This document shows positions 1-11,635 of a stretch of 64,000 nucleotides of DNA, piece after piece. The DNA comes from Bryopsis sp. KO-2023 (taxonomy: Eukaryota > Chlorophyta > Ulvophyceae > Bryopsidales > Bryopsidaceae). The translations under genes and the position numbers were made by a program. The notes beneath the pieces are model-generated. The model made no database searches, was not told where the DNA came from, and saw only the letters and a list, made by a program, of their open reading frames with translations. Each line of letters begins with the position of its first letter. Position 1 is the stretch's first letter. Location of the stretch: assembly GCA_030272585.1 (NCBI GenBank), contig BSYQ01000013.1, positions 2,542,001 to 2,606,000 on the forward strand. Reading direction: 5' to 3'.

Positions 1-91
1 CCTCATGGAAAAAACCTGCATAAAGAATTATCAAAGAATCATATCAGCAGCTGGTTCACCTTGTGTGTGTGTTTTGTTACCTCCTTTTCAG

Positions 92-303
92 AGATTTCAG
101 GTGTTGCCGAACGCACCTGCAAAGTTTTGTTCGAAAACCAGTGCCAGTCGGCTGCTTTTGACGCAGTGTCGAACGATGCGGTCTGCAATGACATCTTGAC
201 TTATGGCCCAGGGGGTGGTGGTGTTGAGTCTTGCCCTGATTTCAGTGCAGCCCTCACGATTTTTGAATCCCAACTGGAAAAGCTTTGTGAATCTGAGGAG
301 TGA
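92..303 (+). CDS. Cys-rich terminal exon (copy 1), unknown secreted-type protein
   Basis: A polypyrimidine tract and AG at 90-91 precede an open exon of about 70 residues ending in TGA at 301-303. It begins ISGVAERTCK, needs one base from the previous exon (phase 1) and contains five cysteines spaced through an acidic, Gly-rich segment (YGPGGGG). The near-identical exon at 59916-60127 shows that the reading frame is conserved between duplicated copies, with mostly silent or conservative changes. The upstream exons are outside the window or not identifiable. I do not recognise the family; cysteine spacing and the neighbouring secreted-protein genes suggest an extracellular protein. Confidence 0.6.
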
Positions 304-990
304 TCCATTTGAGGGGGAAAAGACACCCCTTTTTTTTAAAGAGAAAAATGGACATCTGTACTTTTAAGGGGAAGAGAAAGGCCTTTCATGAACACATGTT
401 GTTGTTATGATGAACATATGTATCACAAAGGGGAAGGAAAACTGATTTGTTTGCAAGATTCAACGAGTGCAGGAATTAAATTTGTAAGGAAGTGATCGAT
501 CGGAAATGAACCAAGTGTGTGGAGGGTGGAATTGATGATCCCTCAGGGGGTCGGTTGTTGTTGTTTCTGGAACCAGAAACCATCGTTCCTCTTTTTTGTC
601 TGTTTTGGAGCTTTGGGAATTCAAACGAATGGACAAACATCATATTCAAAAAGCTCATGAGGGTGATCGAGCTGCCAGGAGCAATTTTCATTCCAACCTG
701 ATCTGAAATGAAACACAAATTAAAAAATAATCAACTAATGCATTTCAATCTGTCACTTTCAATCTGTCACTGTTAAAATTTTGTATAAGACAGCGTAGAA
801 CTCACTCCCAGTCGCCCACGTAAGTCTCACAGAGCCTTGGGTTATGTCTGTTTGCGTTCTGAGTTCTTCGATCATGAAGAAAGGTAAAGAAAGGTGCTTT
901 CCTAACTGTAGAGTCAACACGTGTCAATGGTGTTGCTGAGATGTCGACATCCACAAAAGTGATCACGGGTGTTTTTCGTTTGGTCGACAG
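304..990. other. Intergenic/intron DNA without a gene
   Basis: AT-rich sequence between two exons, matching 60128-60865 in the second copy. I see no open frame conserved between the two copies here. Confidence 0.5.
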
Positions 991-3900
991 GCAACGAAAA
1001 CAAGCAGACAAGGACGGAAGCCTCGATATCTCGACATATCGAGAGGATCCGGTCCAAAGCACTTCAAAACCGTTCCAGCGACAAGAAGGTTAAGCCGAAA
1101 CCCCTTCAAAAGTGTTCAAGCGACAGAAAGGTTAAGCTGAAACCGGTCGCTCCGAAGATCCTCGAGGATATAACGAACAAGGGGGCTATCAACAGGACAA
1201 GTAAGGAAAGGGATCACATAAAGGCTTTCACACCTCACACATTCAATGGCGGCACATTCACCACCCTTCCAACATGCTTGCAGGATCTGATACAACACTG
1301 GAGCCTGCTCCCAAGGAGATGGTCAGGGAGGCAGCGGCGATCCAGCAACACGTGGAGCGCATCTCCACGCCGTCGGAAACGGGGTCCTTGGAACTGGGCC
1401 TAAATCAATCTTTTTCGTTAAGGTTTCTACAACCGATGGGACGATTTATGCGCACGTTGAGGGCTCGGCCTCAGAACTCTGCCCAGATGTTGGAAAAGAG
1501 TGAGGTGGTGGTTAACGACACGAGGATCAGGATTTCTGTGGAGCGACACACCCAAAGGATCAGGGGCAGAGGCGAGAATTTGGATGTCTGTGTGCGGAAG
1601 AGACCCAAGGAAACTGTCGTCACAGGTGAAGTGGTGTGAGTTTTCGTTGAATCAGTTCTTTGTTTATGAGGGCTGTTCCATAAGTTCGCAACTCAACCTT
1701 TTTTTCTGAATTTTGATATGAAATTTGGCACACGTTATGTTATATAAGTTTCAGCCAGGCCCTCAAAATTTCGTGTAATTTGACGCGTTAGTGTCAACGT
1801 TACAAACAAAACAAAACAGTCGACTCCATAGTTCAGTCAGAAATAGCATTGCAGAGCTCCAAGGGGAATCGTTTACCAAGGGAGCTAAAGCGGTTGTGGT
1901 AAACACCGAAAACCACCGAAAACCACCGCAAACCACCGAAAACTACCGAAAACCACCGAAAACCACCGAAAACTACCGAAAACTACCGAAAACCACCGAA
2001 AACTACTCACGAAAACCACCGAAAACTACCGAAAACTACCGAAAACTACTCACGAAAACTACTGAAAACTACCGAAAACTACCGAAAACTATAAAAACTG
2101 TAACTATGCAGCGATTACCCTTTATGAAAGGAAAAGGGAAAGATAAATATTCAAGACTATTTCAAACAAGACATTTGCTTTCAGAGTGGTAACAAGTGAG
2201 TCTTCGAGTGATAGTACTTATCGGCAAGTGGGTATGCAAGTGTGACCCTCGGGATTCGAACCCGAGTCAACCAACCAAGGAGCCACTGGAACCAAACCAA
2301 GAGTCCATACTATTTTTAACATATTCACTCATATAAACAAAATGAATGTATTAGTTTCTTTTTTGTGTAATGGTTTTTTTCGGTGGACTCCCCGTTATAA
2401 ATTTATTTTTACTGTTCAAGTTTTCGTTTTATCATGTCGATTTTTGTAGTTTTCGGTAGTTTTCGGTAGTTTTCGGTGGTTTTCGTGAGTAGTTTTCGGT
2501 GGTTTTCGGTGGTTTTCGGTAGTTTTCGGTAGTTTTCGGTGGTTTTCGGTAGTTTTCGGTGGTTTTCGGTGGTTTTCGGTGTTTACCACGACCCGAGCTA
2601 AAGCGACGAAAACCCACAAAAAACTAAAAAACCACTTTTAAAGAGCGTAAATATTGTTGCTGCGAAATATCGAAGTCATATTGAAACTTTAAGAGTTGTG
2701 GAGAAAGCACAAAAGATGCCCCAGGGTTTGACAGACTTTCAGATTTTTGAGAATGTGATCAAATCCTTGCCTTACTCATGAAAAATTAATTAAAAAAATG
2801 TTGGAGACATGGCCAACAGGCTAAATTAAGGTTTGGATACGATCCATGATCTGTTACTGTTACTGTTACTTGAGAAATTAGGAATCTTAGGAGTCTCTTC
2901 AAAATGCAAAATGGGTCCAACAATGCACCAGCCCAGATTTTGCAAGTCAGAATGGGAACAGGGCCTCTTGTAGCTTTGAATTGGTTCCCCAACCCCCCAA
3001 AATCGCTCGACTTTTTCTTGTCAGGGGCTTAGATCTGTCTTCTCTTTTGCTGTGGGGGTGACAAATCTAGCCTCATCTTTCATCCACTTCCTCAATCTAT
3101 TATTCCCCCCCCCCCTTAAAAACACGGCCACGGGGTCGCGAATCGCGATTCTCTCAAAGAAATTGGCGCACTTCAATAATACTAAAAAAATACAAAGCAC
3201 GGCAACAACAGACCCAAATTAAACGCGAAAAATCGTCTGAGTTAAGTCACGATTCGTCGTTTACTCACAATGTACGAAGCCAATCGGAACGAAACTTTGA
3301 TGGTGGCTGTGCAATGCTTTTACTGTGCTACAGTTGAAATTTTGTGGCATTTCAGAGGATGCTCCGTGTACTTGCCTAAAAATATGGGTCAAACGAATGA
3401 TATCTTATTGGCCACATTTTGGTCACTTACTTCACACAATGCACAATGGAAAACAATAGCTGATACGAAAAAATAAGACAACCTGTGACGACACTTGTGA
3501 ATCGAGTCGCTCGCATGTGGGTCGTGCCAAAGACCGTCTTTGGTCACACAAAGCACCAAGGATGGAGCGACATCACTGCAAGAAACGACGTCCTGTCGCT
3601 CACTTTGGTCAATTTACTTGCAGGATTCAGGGAAGTGGCGGCGATCAAGCTGCACTTCGAGCGCATGTCCACGCAGTCGCAACCGGGATCCCTGGAGAGG
3701 TCCCTAAACCAGAGTTTTTCTAGAAGCTTGGTGTTGCCGATGGGTCTCTTTGTCAGGTCCTTAAGGCGTGGCGAGAAAAGCGGAACGACCCCGCAACTGA
3801 CACAGGTTCAACTTGAAAAGATAAAGCTCATATCTGTGGAGCGACACACCGAGCGCATGAAAGGGAGCAGAATGAATGTAAGTGTGACCAAGATACCAAT

Positions 3901-4220
3901 TTTTCATTGTGTGGGGTACTGAATCAGTCGAAAACAGAAGGGTTTGTGTCGTACGATCAGACAGTTGTATCGCACCAACGGACTGTTCTTCTTATCATAC
4001 GATACAAAATCAGGAACTTGTATCGTATGATAGAATATTTTATATCGCAGGGCCAGATTGATCTCAGCTGTTTGTTTCATGAACTGGTGGTGTTTTCTGG
4101 CAGGTTTGGAATGATACCGAAACTCCAAGTGGACAGAATGGTAGTGGCTGTGGGTGGCTATCATCCATTTTCGAGACAGGATCAGAGGTCTCTGGAGCCG
4201 ACCAAAGTACACCTACTTTG
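991..4220 (+). CDS. Four-exon gene of unknown function with duplicated exons
   Basis: Four exons with GT-AG borders and matching phases: 991-1200, 1284-1625, 3624-3877 and 4104-4220. Exons 1 and 2 are phase 1-1, and exon 3 enters in phase 1 and leaves in phase 0 into exon 4. Exons 2 and 3 are diverged duplicates: both carry an AAI...H.ER.ST block, GSLE..LNQSFS, a P.G.F.R.LR segment and end with ISVERHT.R. Exon 1 is basic, with repeated KVKPKP units and a KILEDITNK motif; it lacks the 3' neighbours in the copy at 60866. A 702-bp foldback element lies in the long intron. Exon 4 is Gly/Ser/Thr-rich. The 5' start and 3' end are not identified. No family is recognised. Confidence 0.55.
1892..2594. 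mobile_element. Foldback / Mutator-like non-autonomous transposon
   Basis: The ends are inverted copies of GGTYGTGGTAAACACCG. They lead into long terminal arrays of a 10-base unit (ACCGAAAACC/ACCGAAAACT): forward at about 1902-2090 and inverted at about 2449-2584. The direct repeat gagctaaagc(g) at 1882-1892 and 2595-2605 is a 10-11 bp target-site duplication, the size expected for Mutator-like elements. The core (2091-2448) has no coding frame but holds a tRNA-like segment. Terminal inverted repeats built from short tandem units are the defining trait of foldback elements. Confidence 0.8.
2236..2302 (-). repeat. tRNA-like (SINE-type) segment inside the foldback element
   Basis: Read on the minus strand it contains a perfect T-arm/B-box (GGGTTCGAATCCC with flanking 5-bp stem) and an upstream A-box-like TGGCTCCTTGG. 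The acceptor stem does not pair and the A-B spacing is short, so it is a tRNA-derived fragment and not a functional tRNA gene. Confidence 0.45.
3993..4032. repeat. 15-bp perfect inverted repeat (hairpin)
   Basis: TATCATACGATACAA at 3993-4007 pairs perfectly with its complement at 4018-4032 around a 10-base loop. Further partial copies of the arm (cgtacgat, gtatcgcac) lie at 3950-3975 and 4047-4052. It lies in the intron between exons 3 and 4 of the gene at 991-4220. Confidence 0.6.
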
Positions 4221-6217
4221 GTGAGAGCAACAACAAGAGTTGATAAATTTACTGTCCTTTTTTTTCTCCAATTAAATTACTGTATACACATCTTTCGACA
4301 CTTGCTTAGATGTTTCAAAGCTGAATCAACTTGGCTTAAAAAAAACTCGGGTTGAATGAACAAAATCTAAAAGACCTAAGATACTATCCCATTTTTTTTT
4401 GAGATGTAAACAGATCTGATTTTTCTAAATAAAAAAAAAACGTTTTTCTTTCCAGGTAGGGAGCATTGAGTGAGGGGTAGCTGGGGGAGGGGGGGGAGGA
4501 AATAAAGGGGTCGGCCAAGGTTTTTTCTTTTTTTTTTCCTTGCCGGCCCAAGGAAGGGGGAGACAAATAGGTTAGGAGGTCTCCACGGCACCCCGCGTTG
4601 GTTGGAGCGGGGTGCAACCATCCTCTCCCCCCTTTCCCTGATACTTTTCATCTTTTCAACTTTGGTGGAGGGAACCGACTGGGTCCAAAAGGTTTTTACT
4701 AATCCAAACATTCAAGTTTTCCAGTGCTGATAGCTGCAATTAGGTCATATTTTCACTTTGGGTGCCATGCTGCTGAAATATTAGTCAAAAATTGATTTAG
4801 GAGAAGTTATTAGTTCCTTTTTTATTTAGGAGAAGAAAAAGACGCAGAGGGACAGAGAGATAGGGCCAACTCTCTTCCGTTGTTTTATTTTCTTGCGTTG
4901 ATCCTTTCTCAGAGGCTTTAGTGAGCACAACAGCTGAAGAGGATTTTTCTGCACCACTTGTTCAATTAAAACACTGTAAGGATAAAAAGTAAAAGAAAAC
5001 ACAAAAACTCACTCTCTATTGTTTCAATGTCCCCCCATTCCCAGCAAAGATTTTTATTCTTTAAAGCATCCCTCCCACATCAAGAGAGTTTAATCCTTGG
5101 GTTCCCCATAACTGCGCACCATATTTAATACACAAAAAAAAGCCTTCACTCTAATGAAATTTTCTTTCCATTTCGCAGTCTGCTCTGTTCGATGCTTCTT
5201 GTTGAATTAAAAAAAACAGAAGGGAGGTAGAGTTTTTCCTTTCTGAAAAACACATGCATATGATTGAATCTTTCATGATTTGATCATACCAGGATTTTCT
5301 CTCGACCGCTGTTAAAAAGAAGGAAAGACGAAAAACACTAAGATGTTTTTTTCCTGTTTTTTGTTTGTTTAGGGAGTGGTAGGCTTGTCCTTTACATACC
5401 AATCTATTTGATCAAAATGAAACACAAATATTATTTTTTTTTACCTTCTTTTCGGCATCAAAAACATCAGATGAGCAGGATTTGTTTTGTCAATCTGTGG
5501 CTTCCAGTATCTTGTTGGGTGCACTTGTCACATCATATCACTCTTTTTCATAATCACATCATTCTTTTTTAAAAAATCACATTGCTTAAAAGCCCCATTT
5601 CTAATGCAAGCCTATTGAAAACGTGTTGAAAAGAACACAGTAGTAATGGAAGATTGATTTCATGATTTCCTTTAAACTGCCTTGTGTTCAATTTTTATGA
5701 TGAAAAGTTCTATTACTTTTCTTATCAGTTTTTAAAAAACACACATCTTCTCTTGTATAAAAAAAATTTCACACCTGAGGTGGGCCCATTGGTTTGCTTT
5801 CAGGAAATTCAGGTTTCTTGACTTTGGGTGCCAGTGTTTATTTTTTTCTCTGCAGGTGGCGGAGCACTTTCCACTGGGGGGTCTTTCACCAAGAAGAAAA
5901 ATATTTCTTAATAGATCGAAAGACATGATGTATAATAATTGTACATTGTAATTTCCGATAAAAAAAAACATTGTAATTGTAATTTGCATTGTAATTTTTT
6001 CGGATTTTGGACATCATATACATCTTTCTTCCAGCCCATGAAAGTGTTGAGTGCTAAAACTATCAGAAAAAAGAGTCTTGTAGAGAAGGAGAGAAAAAAT
6101 ATCCTTATCTGTTTCTGATATGTATTTATTAATTTGTACTCTAAGAAAACCAAGAGTTCTTTAAAAAGAAAACCCACCAACAAAGAATAATAAGAAAAAA
6201 AAAAGAAGAAGATTTAC
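4221..6217. other. AT-rich stretch without a clear gene
   Basis: This contains homopolymer tracts, a perfect 9-bp G/C hairpin (GCACCCCGC at 4588-4596 with its complement at 4607-4615), and a short Pro/Lys-rich minus-strand frame around 5808-5890 that could be the C-terminal exon of the gene whose exon lies at 6218-6436. No other coding signal is seen. Confidence 0.4.
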
Positions 6218-6436
6218 CTGAGCCAAGGAATTCTGAAACCGAGATTCCATCTGGATTCCATGTGGGGGCTTTCATGTGATATGTTGAGCAATAGGTGGAC
6301 TTTCCCAAAATCATGCTCTTGATGGCATTCACCCATTCCACATGACTGACATCCGTCACCCAAAATTCCTTCAAGATGTTTTTGAAATGAGTCTCGGCGA
6401 ACTGGATGCTTTGCTTGATGTGAAGGGGCGGCTTCT
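6218..6436 (-). CDS. Internal exon of an unidentified minus-strand gene
   Basis: On the minus strand the sequence reads acceptor tttcag, an open frame of about 72 residues, then donor gtaaatc (6217-6211). The frame contains HIKQSIQFAETHFKNIL, WVTDVSHVEWVNAIKSM and PTWNPDGISVSEFLGSG, a composition typical of a folded protein. A neighbouring GC-richer block at 6725-7050 may hold further exons of the same gene. I do not recognise the family. Other frames through the same bases are open too, so the frame choice rests on splice phase and composition. Confidence 0.4.
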
Positions 6437-7105
6437 CTGAAAATGTTCCATTTTTGGGGGGTCATTTTTTTGTGGAAAGGGTAAACACTCCCAACTAGGA
6501 AAGCAAAACAGAAAAAACAAAACCTTCAACAATCAATTATATTAAGATGGGATTGACATGTCGATAAAACATGCAAGAAAATATTAACAAGAAAACGACA
6601 TGCTGTCAGTCACATGGAAGACACTGGGAAAATAATAAAAAACAGAATAAAATTATGCAGTGTATAGTCAAGCAAACACATGGGATGGCTTCAAGAGCAG
6701 ATTGAGTCCATGACATAAAAATCGACGATTAAATTGGGTGCTGGATTTGTGGTAGGCATGGCCCATGGCCCGGGGATGGTGAGTCGATGAAATGTCGCGA
6801 CGGCTGCGGATACTGCCGACGTTCAAAAACGTATTCTTCCAGCCTTCACTTTGACGCTGCACAAGAATGCAACCAAAAACGCTGTTCGATGGATGGAAAC
6901 TCGTTGCTGAGAGATAAAAATTGGATCGATGCTGCGCTCCCCATATAATGTCACAGAAAAAGAAGAAAGGTCGTTCTCTCCCAAAACCATAGAGCCCACA
7001 TGCACCAACCTCTTCATTTCGCCCCCGATCGCACCGCCGCCGCCCACCAAGAAGATCGAATCTTCACATCATGCTTGTTATTTTTTAATTTCAATCCGCT
7101 CTTTG

Positions 7106-7405
7106 CACTATGGGAAAACCCGCTCTGTGCGGGGTAGTAAAATCACCGTCGATTTCCGCCAAAAACTGAAGTCGCGAAAACCGACGCGACAGAGAGAGGG
7201 AATGGTAGGAAACATCTGGGTTCGACTCCCAGGCATTCCCGTCACGATCTGGGGCGGAAAAACGGAGTCGCTGGCGAAGTCGTCAGCGGTGGATGAAACC
7301 GCGGAAATCAACCCCGCACAGTCAACCCCGCACAGGACAGTAACCCCGCACAGAGTCGTGTGCGAGGTTACTGTCCTGTGCGGGGTAGGGTTGACGTCAT
7401 CGAAT
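7106..7405. repeat. Left subterminal CCCCGCACA array of CACTA copy A
   Basis: Five CCCCGCACAG-type units in both orientations lie here. Two of them form a 20-bp inverted repeat around 7336-7388 (arms beginning CCCCGCACAGGACAGTAACC). 7400-7830 is GC-rich with no frame I can support. Confidence 0.75.
7198..7240 (+). other. Mini tRNA-like hairpin of the CACTA family (copy A)
   Basis: A perfect 7-bp outer stem (GGGAATG/CATTCCC) encloses an 11-base spacer and a T-arm (CTGGG, loop TTCGACT, CCCAG). It looks like a tRNA reduced to acceptor plus T arm, and it includes a perfect Pol III B-box. Copy B has the same structure at 20516-20556 with one outer-stem pair changed from T-A to C-G. Confidence 0.65.
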
Positions 7406-8082
7406 CGCGAAATGCGGGGGAGGTGTGATCTGTCACACTCGTTTGGAATGCCAGTTCGCAGATCTCTATCGTGTGCTGGAGTCGAACGAAAATGGTCAGG
7501 GGAGGCAGCGAGTCCCTCGCGAGTACCTGGCGGACCTCCCATAGGCTGAGAGCCATGCGGTCGACGGAGGATCGCTGCCATGCGTGGTCCAAGCGTCGGA
7601 ACGAGATCTTTGGAGGTCGGTTGGTGAAAAGGGGTCAGGGACGACGTCTGCGTACTCGGCAATCCTCCAGTGAGCCACGCTTTCGACGCATCTCCAAGCA
7701 CGGCCTCGGGCCCTGCTTCGAGCAGCGCCGCGAGATTCTTACACGAGCGACGCGTCGCGCAACGCAGCTCCCCTGGGTTTTCCCACCAGTTCAAGGGGAG
7801 CCAAAGGGTTTTTTTTTTCAACTGCTGTGTCCTGCGTGTATTTTACATCGGCACTTTACCTTGCTGAAGGACCACGCCCCATTTTTTTTTTTTTTTTTTT
7901 TTAACTTTAGCAAAAATTGGACAAAAAGGAGGCTTCAAGATATTGCCACCTTATGAATGTTAGTTGAATTTCTGAGCCAGCCTATAACGCATTTCCGTGT
8001 CACCTGCTTGCAATCTTGTTGCAATCTTGTTGATTCTGCCCCTGCTTGTTGAAGGTTGGAAATCCTAGCTCCTATCTTGCAG

Positions 8083-8286
8083 GCGGATGTAGCAAAGAGC
8101 TACAGAAAATCAGAATGGGAGGAAGACTCGAAAAGTATCTTGAAGAAAGCTGACAGAGATATGCAATCCACAGTGTTCTTGTTCTCAAAAACACAAGTCA
8201 GGGATGACGCTTTCATGGAGGACATCAACAGCATATCGAATGCAAGCCAAGTCCGACATATGTTCTCATCAGATGAGAAAATACAG
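8083..8286 (+). pseudogene. Captured dynein heavy-chain exon (AAA4 region)
   Basis: The exon is framed by acceptor cttgcag and donor gtgagc, 204 nt, phase 0, 68 residues. It contains SYRKSEWEED, the Walker-B-like TVFLFSKTQ and a FMEDIN...MFSSDE segment, which matches the AAA4 module of dynein heavy chains (family pattern VFLFTDTQ..DESFLEDIN...VPNLF..DE). The acidic residue normally following FLFT/S is Lys here, so the nucleotide-hydrolysis site is damaged. It lies inside CACTA copy A with no other dynein exon beside it, so it is read as a gene fragment picked up by the transposon. Splice sites are intact and it could still be spliced into an element transcript. Confidence 0.8.
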
Positions 8287-8756
8287 GTGAGCACAGCCCA
8301 CCATTGTTTTGGTTGCTTCTCTCAATGGACCTTTCTGAAAAACCCTTTCTTTATGGCTCCTACCAGATTTTGGAGCTTGTTCAACAAGCATCCAAGAAAG
8401 GGGTTGGAATCACAGTGGAACAGTGGGGATGCTTTGTTTCGATCCCCCCCCCCCCAAAAAAAAAAGAAAAAGAAAAAGGGAAAGGAAAATAAAACAAGTC
8501 TGTGTTTGACGTTCGAACCTGTGCATTGTATACTTTCTTGAAAAAGTGAAAAAAAAAACCAGAACAGGATGCTGATCCATCGAATTCTTGCTTTCTCCAA
8601 TCATGTTGATTTGCTGTCCAAATAGATTCTTGCAAAGGTAAAATCAATTCGCTGGATTGATGGATGGACAACGAATCAAAGGATTGACTTCAGAAATGGA
8701 TGGCTTCCCATGACTCCACAGAGAACCCCCCCAGCTTTTCTTGGTTATGTTTCCAG

Positions 8757-10231
8757 GGGCTGGAGAATTCCAGAGGGCTCTTTGCGCTTCAAATTCTGAC
8801 CTGTGCAGCTTATCTGAACGCGCTTTGCTGCAAGTTACTCCCGGAACCAGGAAGCCAAGGAAGGGAAAAAATAAACCCTCAACAAAGAAGGCAACATCCA
8901 GGCAATCGCCACCATTGACAGAATCCCCTTCAGAAGAAGAAGACAATCCCAAACTTTAAGAGGAAGAGGGCTCGGAGCCGGACTGGGTGGTGCTCGTTGC
9001 AATCACAGATGAAATCGAACCTCCTGAAGAAGCTGCTGCCATTATCGCAACACCACCAGGAACGCTGCCCTCACCAACGCAAGGCCGGCCGGAGTGGGTA
9101 GGACTGCACTGGATTTTTTTTGCATTGTGTGAACCTTTTGAAATGTATTAACAGATATCTCTCAGAAATGAAAAAAATCAGCCACAGAACAAAAAATAAA
9201 AGGTGGTTTCTGACACACCAATTTCAAACGTGAATTCCTGGGGCATGCAGTCATAACCTTTTTCACGTAACTTTTTTTTATTATTTTAAACCCTTGGGAA
9301 TCTGTGCAGCCATTTACCAGCAAGGGTCGCAGGTAAATGAGGTGGTAAATCAAGAACCAGCACTTCAGGAAAACTTTTCTTGTTTCAATTTTACATGCAG
9401 GTCGATTTCATGTTGCACTTGCACAGAAACATCGGGGCCAAGCAGTGACTGGAGCGTTGGTCGGGGGAAACGGGGAAAGCAGAGTAACTTGGGTTGTTTG
9501 ATCCTGCTGATTTAGTGTGCTGTACTTTGTTCGCTGTTTATGAAGTCACTGATAAGTTCTCAGCAACTCTGGTTTGATTAGTCTTCACAGGTTGCACCTT
9601 CTCAAAACATGGCTGCACACCCCCTGGAATCTCGGAGCGTTTTGACGCCTGGGGTTGTGGCCGATGCCCAGGTACTTGCTGGAGCTGTCTCAACGGAGGC
9701 TGGAAAACATATTTGTCTTATGAAGTTCCTTCATAAAACAAGAAGAACGAGGAAAAGAGGTGGGAGTGATGCCAGGGGCTCAGATTTTTTTCTTAGTCTT
9801 TTTAGTGAAGTGAAGGTTCTAGAAGGTATTCCATCCCAAATCTTTCGACCAAACAAATCTAGGCATCGGTGTTTGAAAGAAAACAAAACGAACCCCCAGT
9901 GTATCCATGCACACACTCGTGATACCCGGCAATTTCCCCCTTCCCCCAAAAGAGTAACCTTCGAAACAATGGTGGTTTGAGGACCCAATGGTACATAATG
10001 GTCGGATCTGAAATCCTGTATCGTGAACTGTTTTGTTTACTTTTTTGGAAAGATTTATCGAAGGCCTCGATTCAGTCACAATTTAGTCGCCCGTTCGGGG
10101 TGAACGCAGTCAGACACAAGCAGCATGTCCCTAGATACACCCAGCCATCCAGCTCCAGCGACGATGGAAGTGACTGTGGCACCGAAATTTATGAAGAAAT
10201 CGATGCAGATGGTGGCGATGGATTGAACTAG
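8757..10231 (+). pseudogene. Chimeric exon set carried by CACTA copy A
   Basis: Three exon-like segments follow the dynein exon: 8757-9097 (basic, then Ser/Glu-rich; in-frame TAA at 8957-8959 with the frame continuing openly to the donor gtagg), 9591-9671 (27 residues, phase 0) and 10087-10231 (Ser/Asp-rich tail ending in TAG). All have plausible splice borders on the plus strand. Composition (Lys/Pro-rich, acidic tails) resembles nuclear proteins, but no family is recognised. It may be a remnant of an element gene or further captured host exons. The internal stop argues against a full-length product. Confidence 0.35.
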
Positions 10232-11635
10232 GACATGCGAAGATTGAATATCTGTTTGGAGCGAAACGGGTTCTGTTCAGTTTATCATGCCGTTCGTGGC
10301 GGTGAGTTGTGCACTGAGGTTTAATCAATCGGTTCGAATGGAGTTTCGACCTTGGGGAGATGGCTAGGAATATCTATTCTTTGTGCATCATGAATTTTTG
10401 GTAATTTTTCTCGCAGGCTTAGGAAGGAGGACGACAGAGATTTTTCCAGTGCAAAACACCAAATTGTGGACCAGGTATAATCTGTGGAGAAACGATATTC
10501 AGGAGGAAGTCGGAGGTGGGAAATTGAATGAGCAACATCTCTGCCATGGGGCCGACATGGACAGTCCCGGAAACAATATCAAGTGTGTTGAAAAACAAAA
10601 AAAAATGCCCTGATGTGTTACAGGGATTTATGCTGTGGGTGCATCAGCAAGATGCATTTCATGTAGCAGGAACCTTTTTTGCAGTAATGGAAATAGGCAG
10701 AAAAGAAAAAATGTTGAGGTCGCTTTTAGTTATCTTGAAATAATTGATTTATTCCAACCCTTGGACGCAGGAAATGTACAAAATTCGCATGATACAGTAC
10801 ACACCAGATCCTAGTTCTTGTTGATTGGGCAGGCCTTTCCTTTGGGTTGGGGGGGGGGGTTGACAACTGGTTTTGTCTGCCAGGCAGTGAGGGATTCGAT
10901 GGCTGGGCTAATCAGCTCATGGGTCTATGGGAGGGGGGATGTATTCTTTTGTCCGTAAAGATGAGGTACAGTGAAGATTATTCGAGAATGCCAGCCCGCT
11001 CGGTCGGAGGATCAAAAAGACTAATCCCAGCAGAGAAAGGAAGATGGAGGTGTGTTAGAATGGGCAGCCTGCCCACCCCATGAAAAAAAGGTAACAACAA
11101 TTGCAAAGGGCAGCTGGATAGGGTGATTTCCGCCCCCCCTTTTTTCGACTATGGTGCAACATGCTTGTTTTGTTTCTGGTATCGGACGTGCACATTGTTT
11201 TCTTAAAAAACGTTTTTTGTATTTGGTTTTGATTCAGGAAACAGACTTTATTAAGACTTTCGCAACCTCAGTGAACCCGGATTCATATGCATGTGACAAC
11301 ATATGTTGCAGTTATTATGAACATTTGAACAATTGCACCTCATGTGCCTTATTCTGCTTTGCTCAAAAAAACATTGAAAGACGGTTGGAAGTGGGTCAGA
11401 TGCTGAGTATTTCTATGTTCAACGAGCTCTATATTACTGAAAGACAAGGTCGGAATGGCAGGATCAGAGTTCATGGTTTTGGGCTATTTTTTTGGTTTCT
11501 ATTTCTTTTTTGGAATAAGTGGGAATGGGAAGTCTTCGATCATAAAATGAGGTCTACAATTCAAAGGGGGTTTGTCATTATTGTTTCATTGTAACACCAC
11601 ATTGTCGACTTCAACCTGCACACATGTGTTTCTAC
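10232..11635. other. CACTA A interior, homologous to CACTA B right interior
   Basis: Blocks at 10680-10770, 10870-10905 and 11380-11540 match 50385-50470, 50470-50510 and 50525-50690, in the same order. No coding frame is conserved between the copies; copy B has deletions relative to A. Confidence 0.6.

Larger units (their letters stand above)
1..1257. repeat. Segmental duplication, copy 1
   Basis: Bases 1-1257 align collinearly with 59815-61087. Both begin with the same stretch (cctcatggaaaaaacc), then the same Cys-rich terminal exon, similar AT-rich spacer and the same phase-1 exon (991-1200 and 60866-61027). The copies carry scattered substitutions and small indels, so the duplication is not recent. 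Homology stops near 1257/61087, just before the next exon of copy 1. Because copy 2 lies directly after the PAN-domain gene, a matching PAN gene copy probably lies just left of this window (inference). Confidence 0.85.

Noticed and set aside
7198-7240. Complete tRNA gene
   Set aside because: Only acceptor-like and T arms are present; D and anticodon arms are absent.
7108-7821. 237-codon minus-strand frame at the CACTA A left end
   Set aside because: It runs through the terminal inverted repeat and the array; no similarity, no splice logic.
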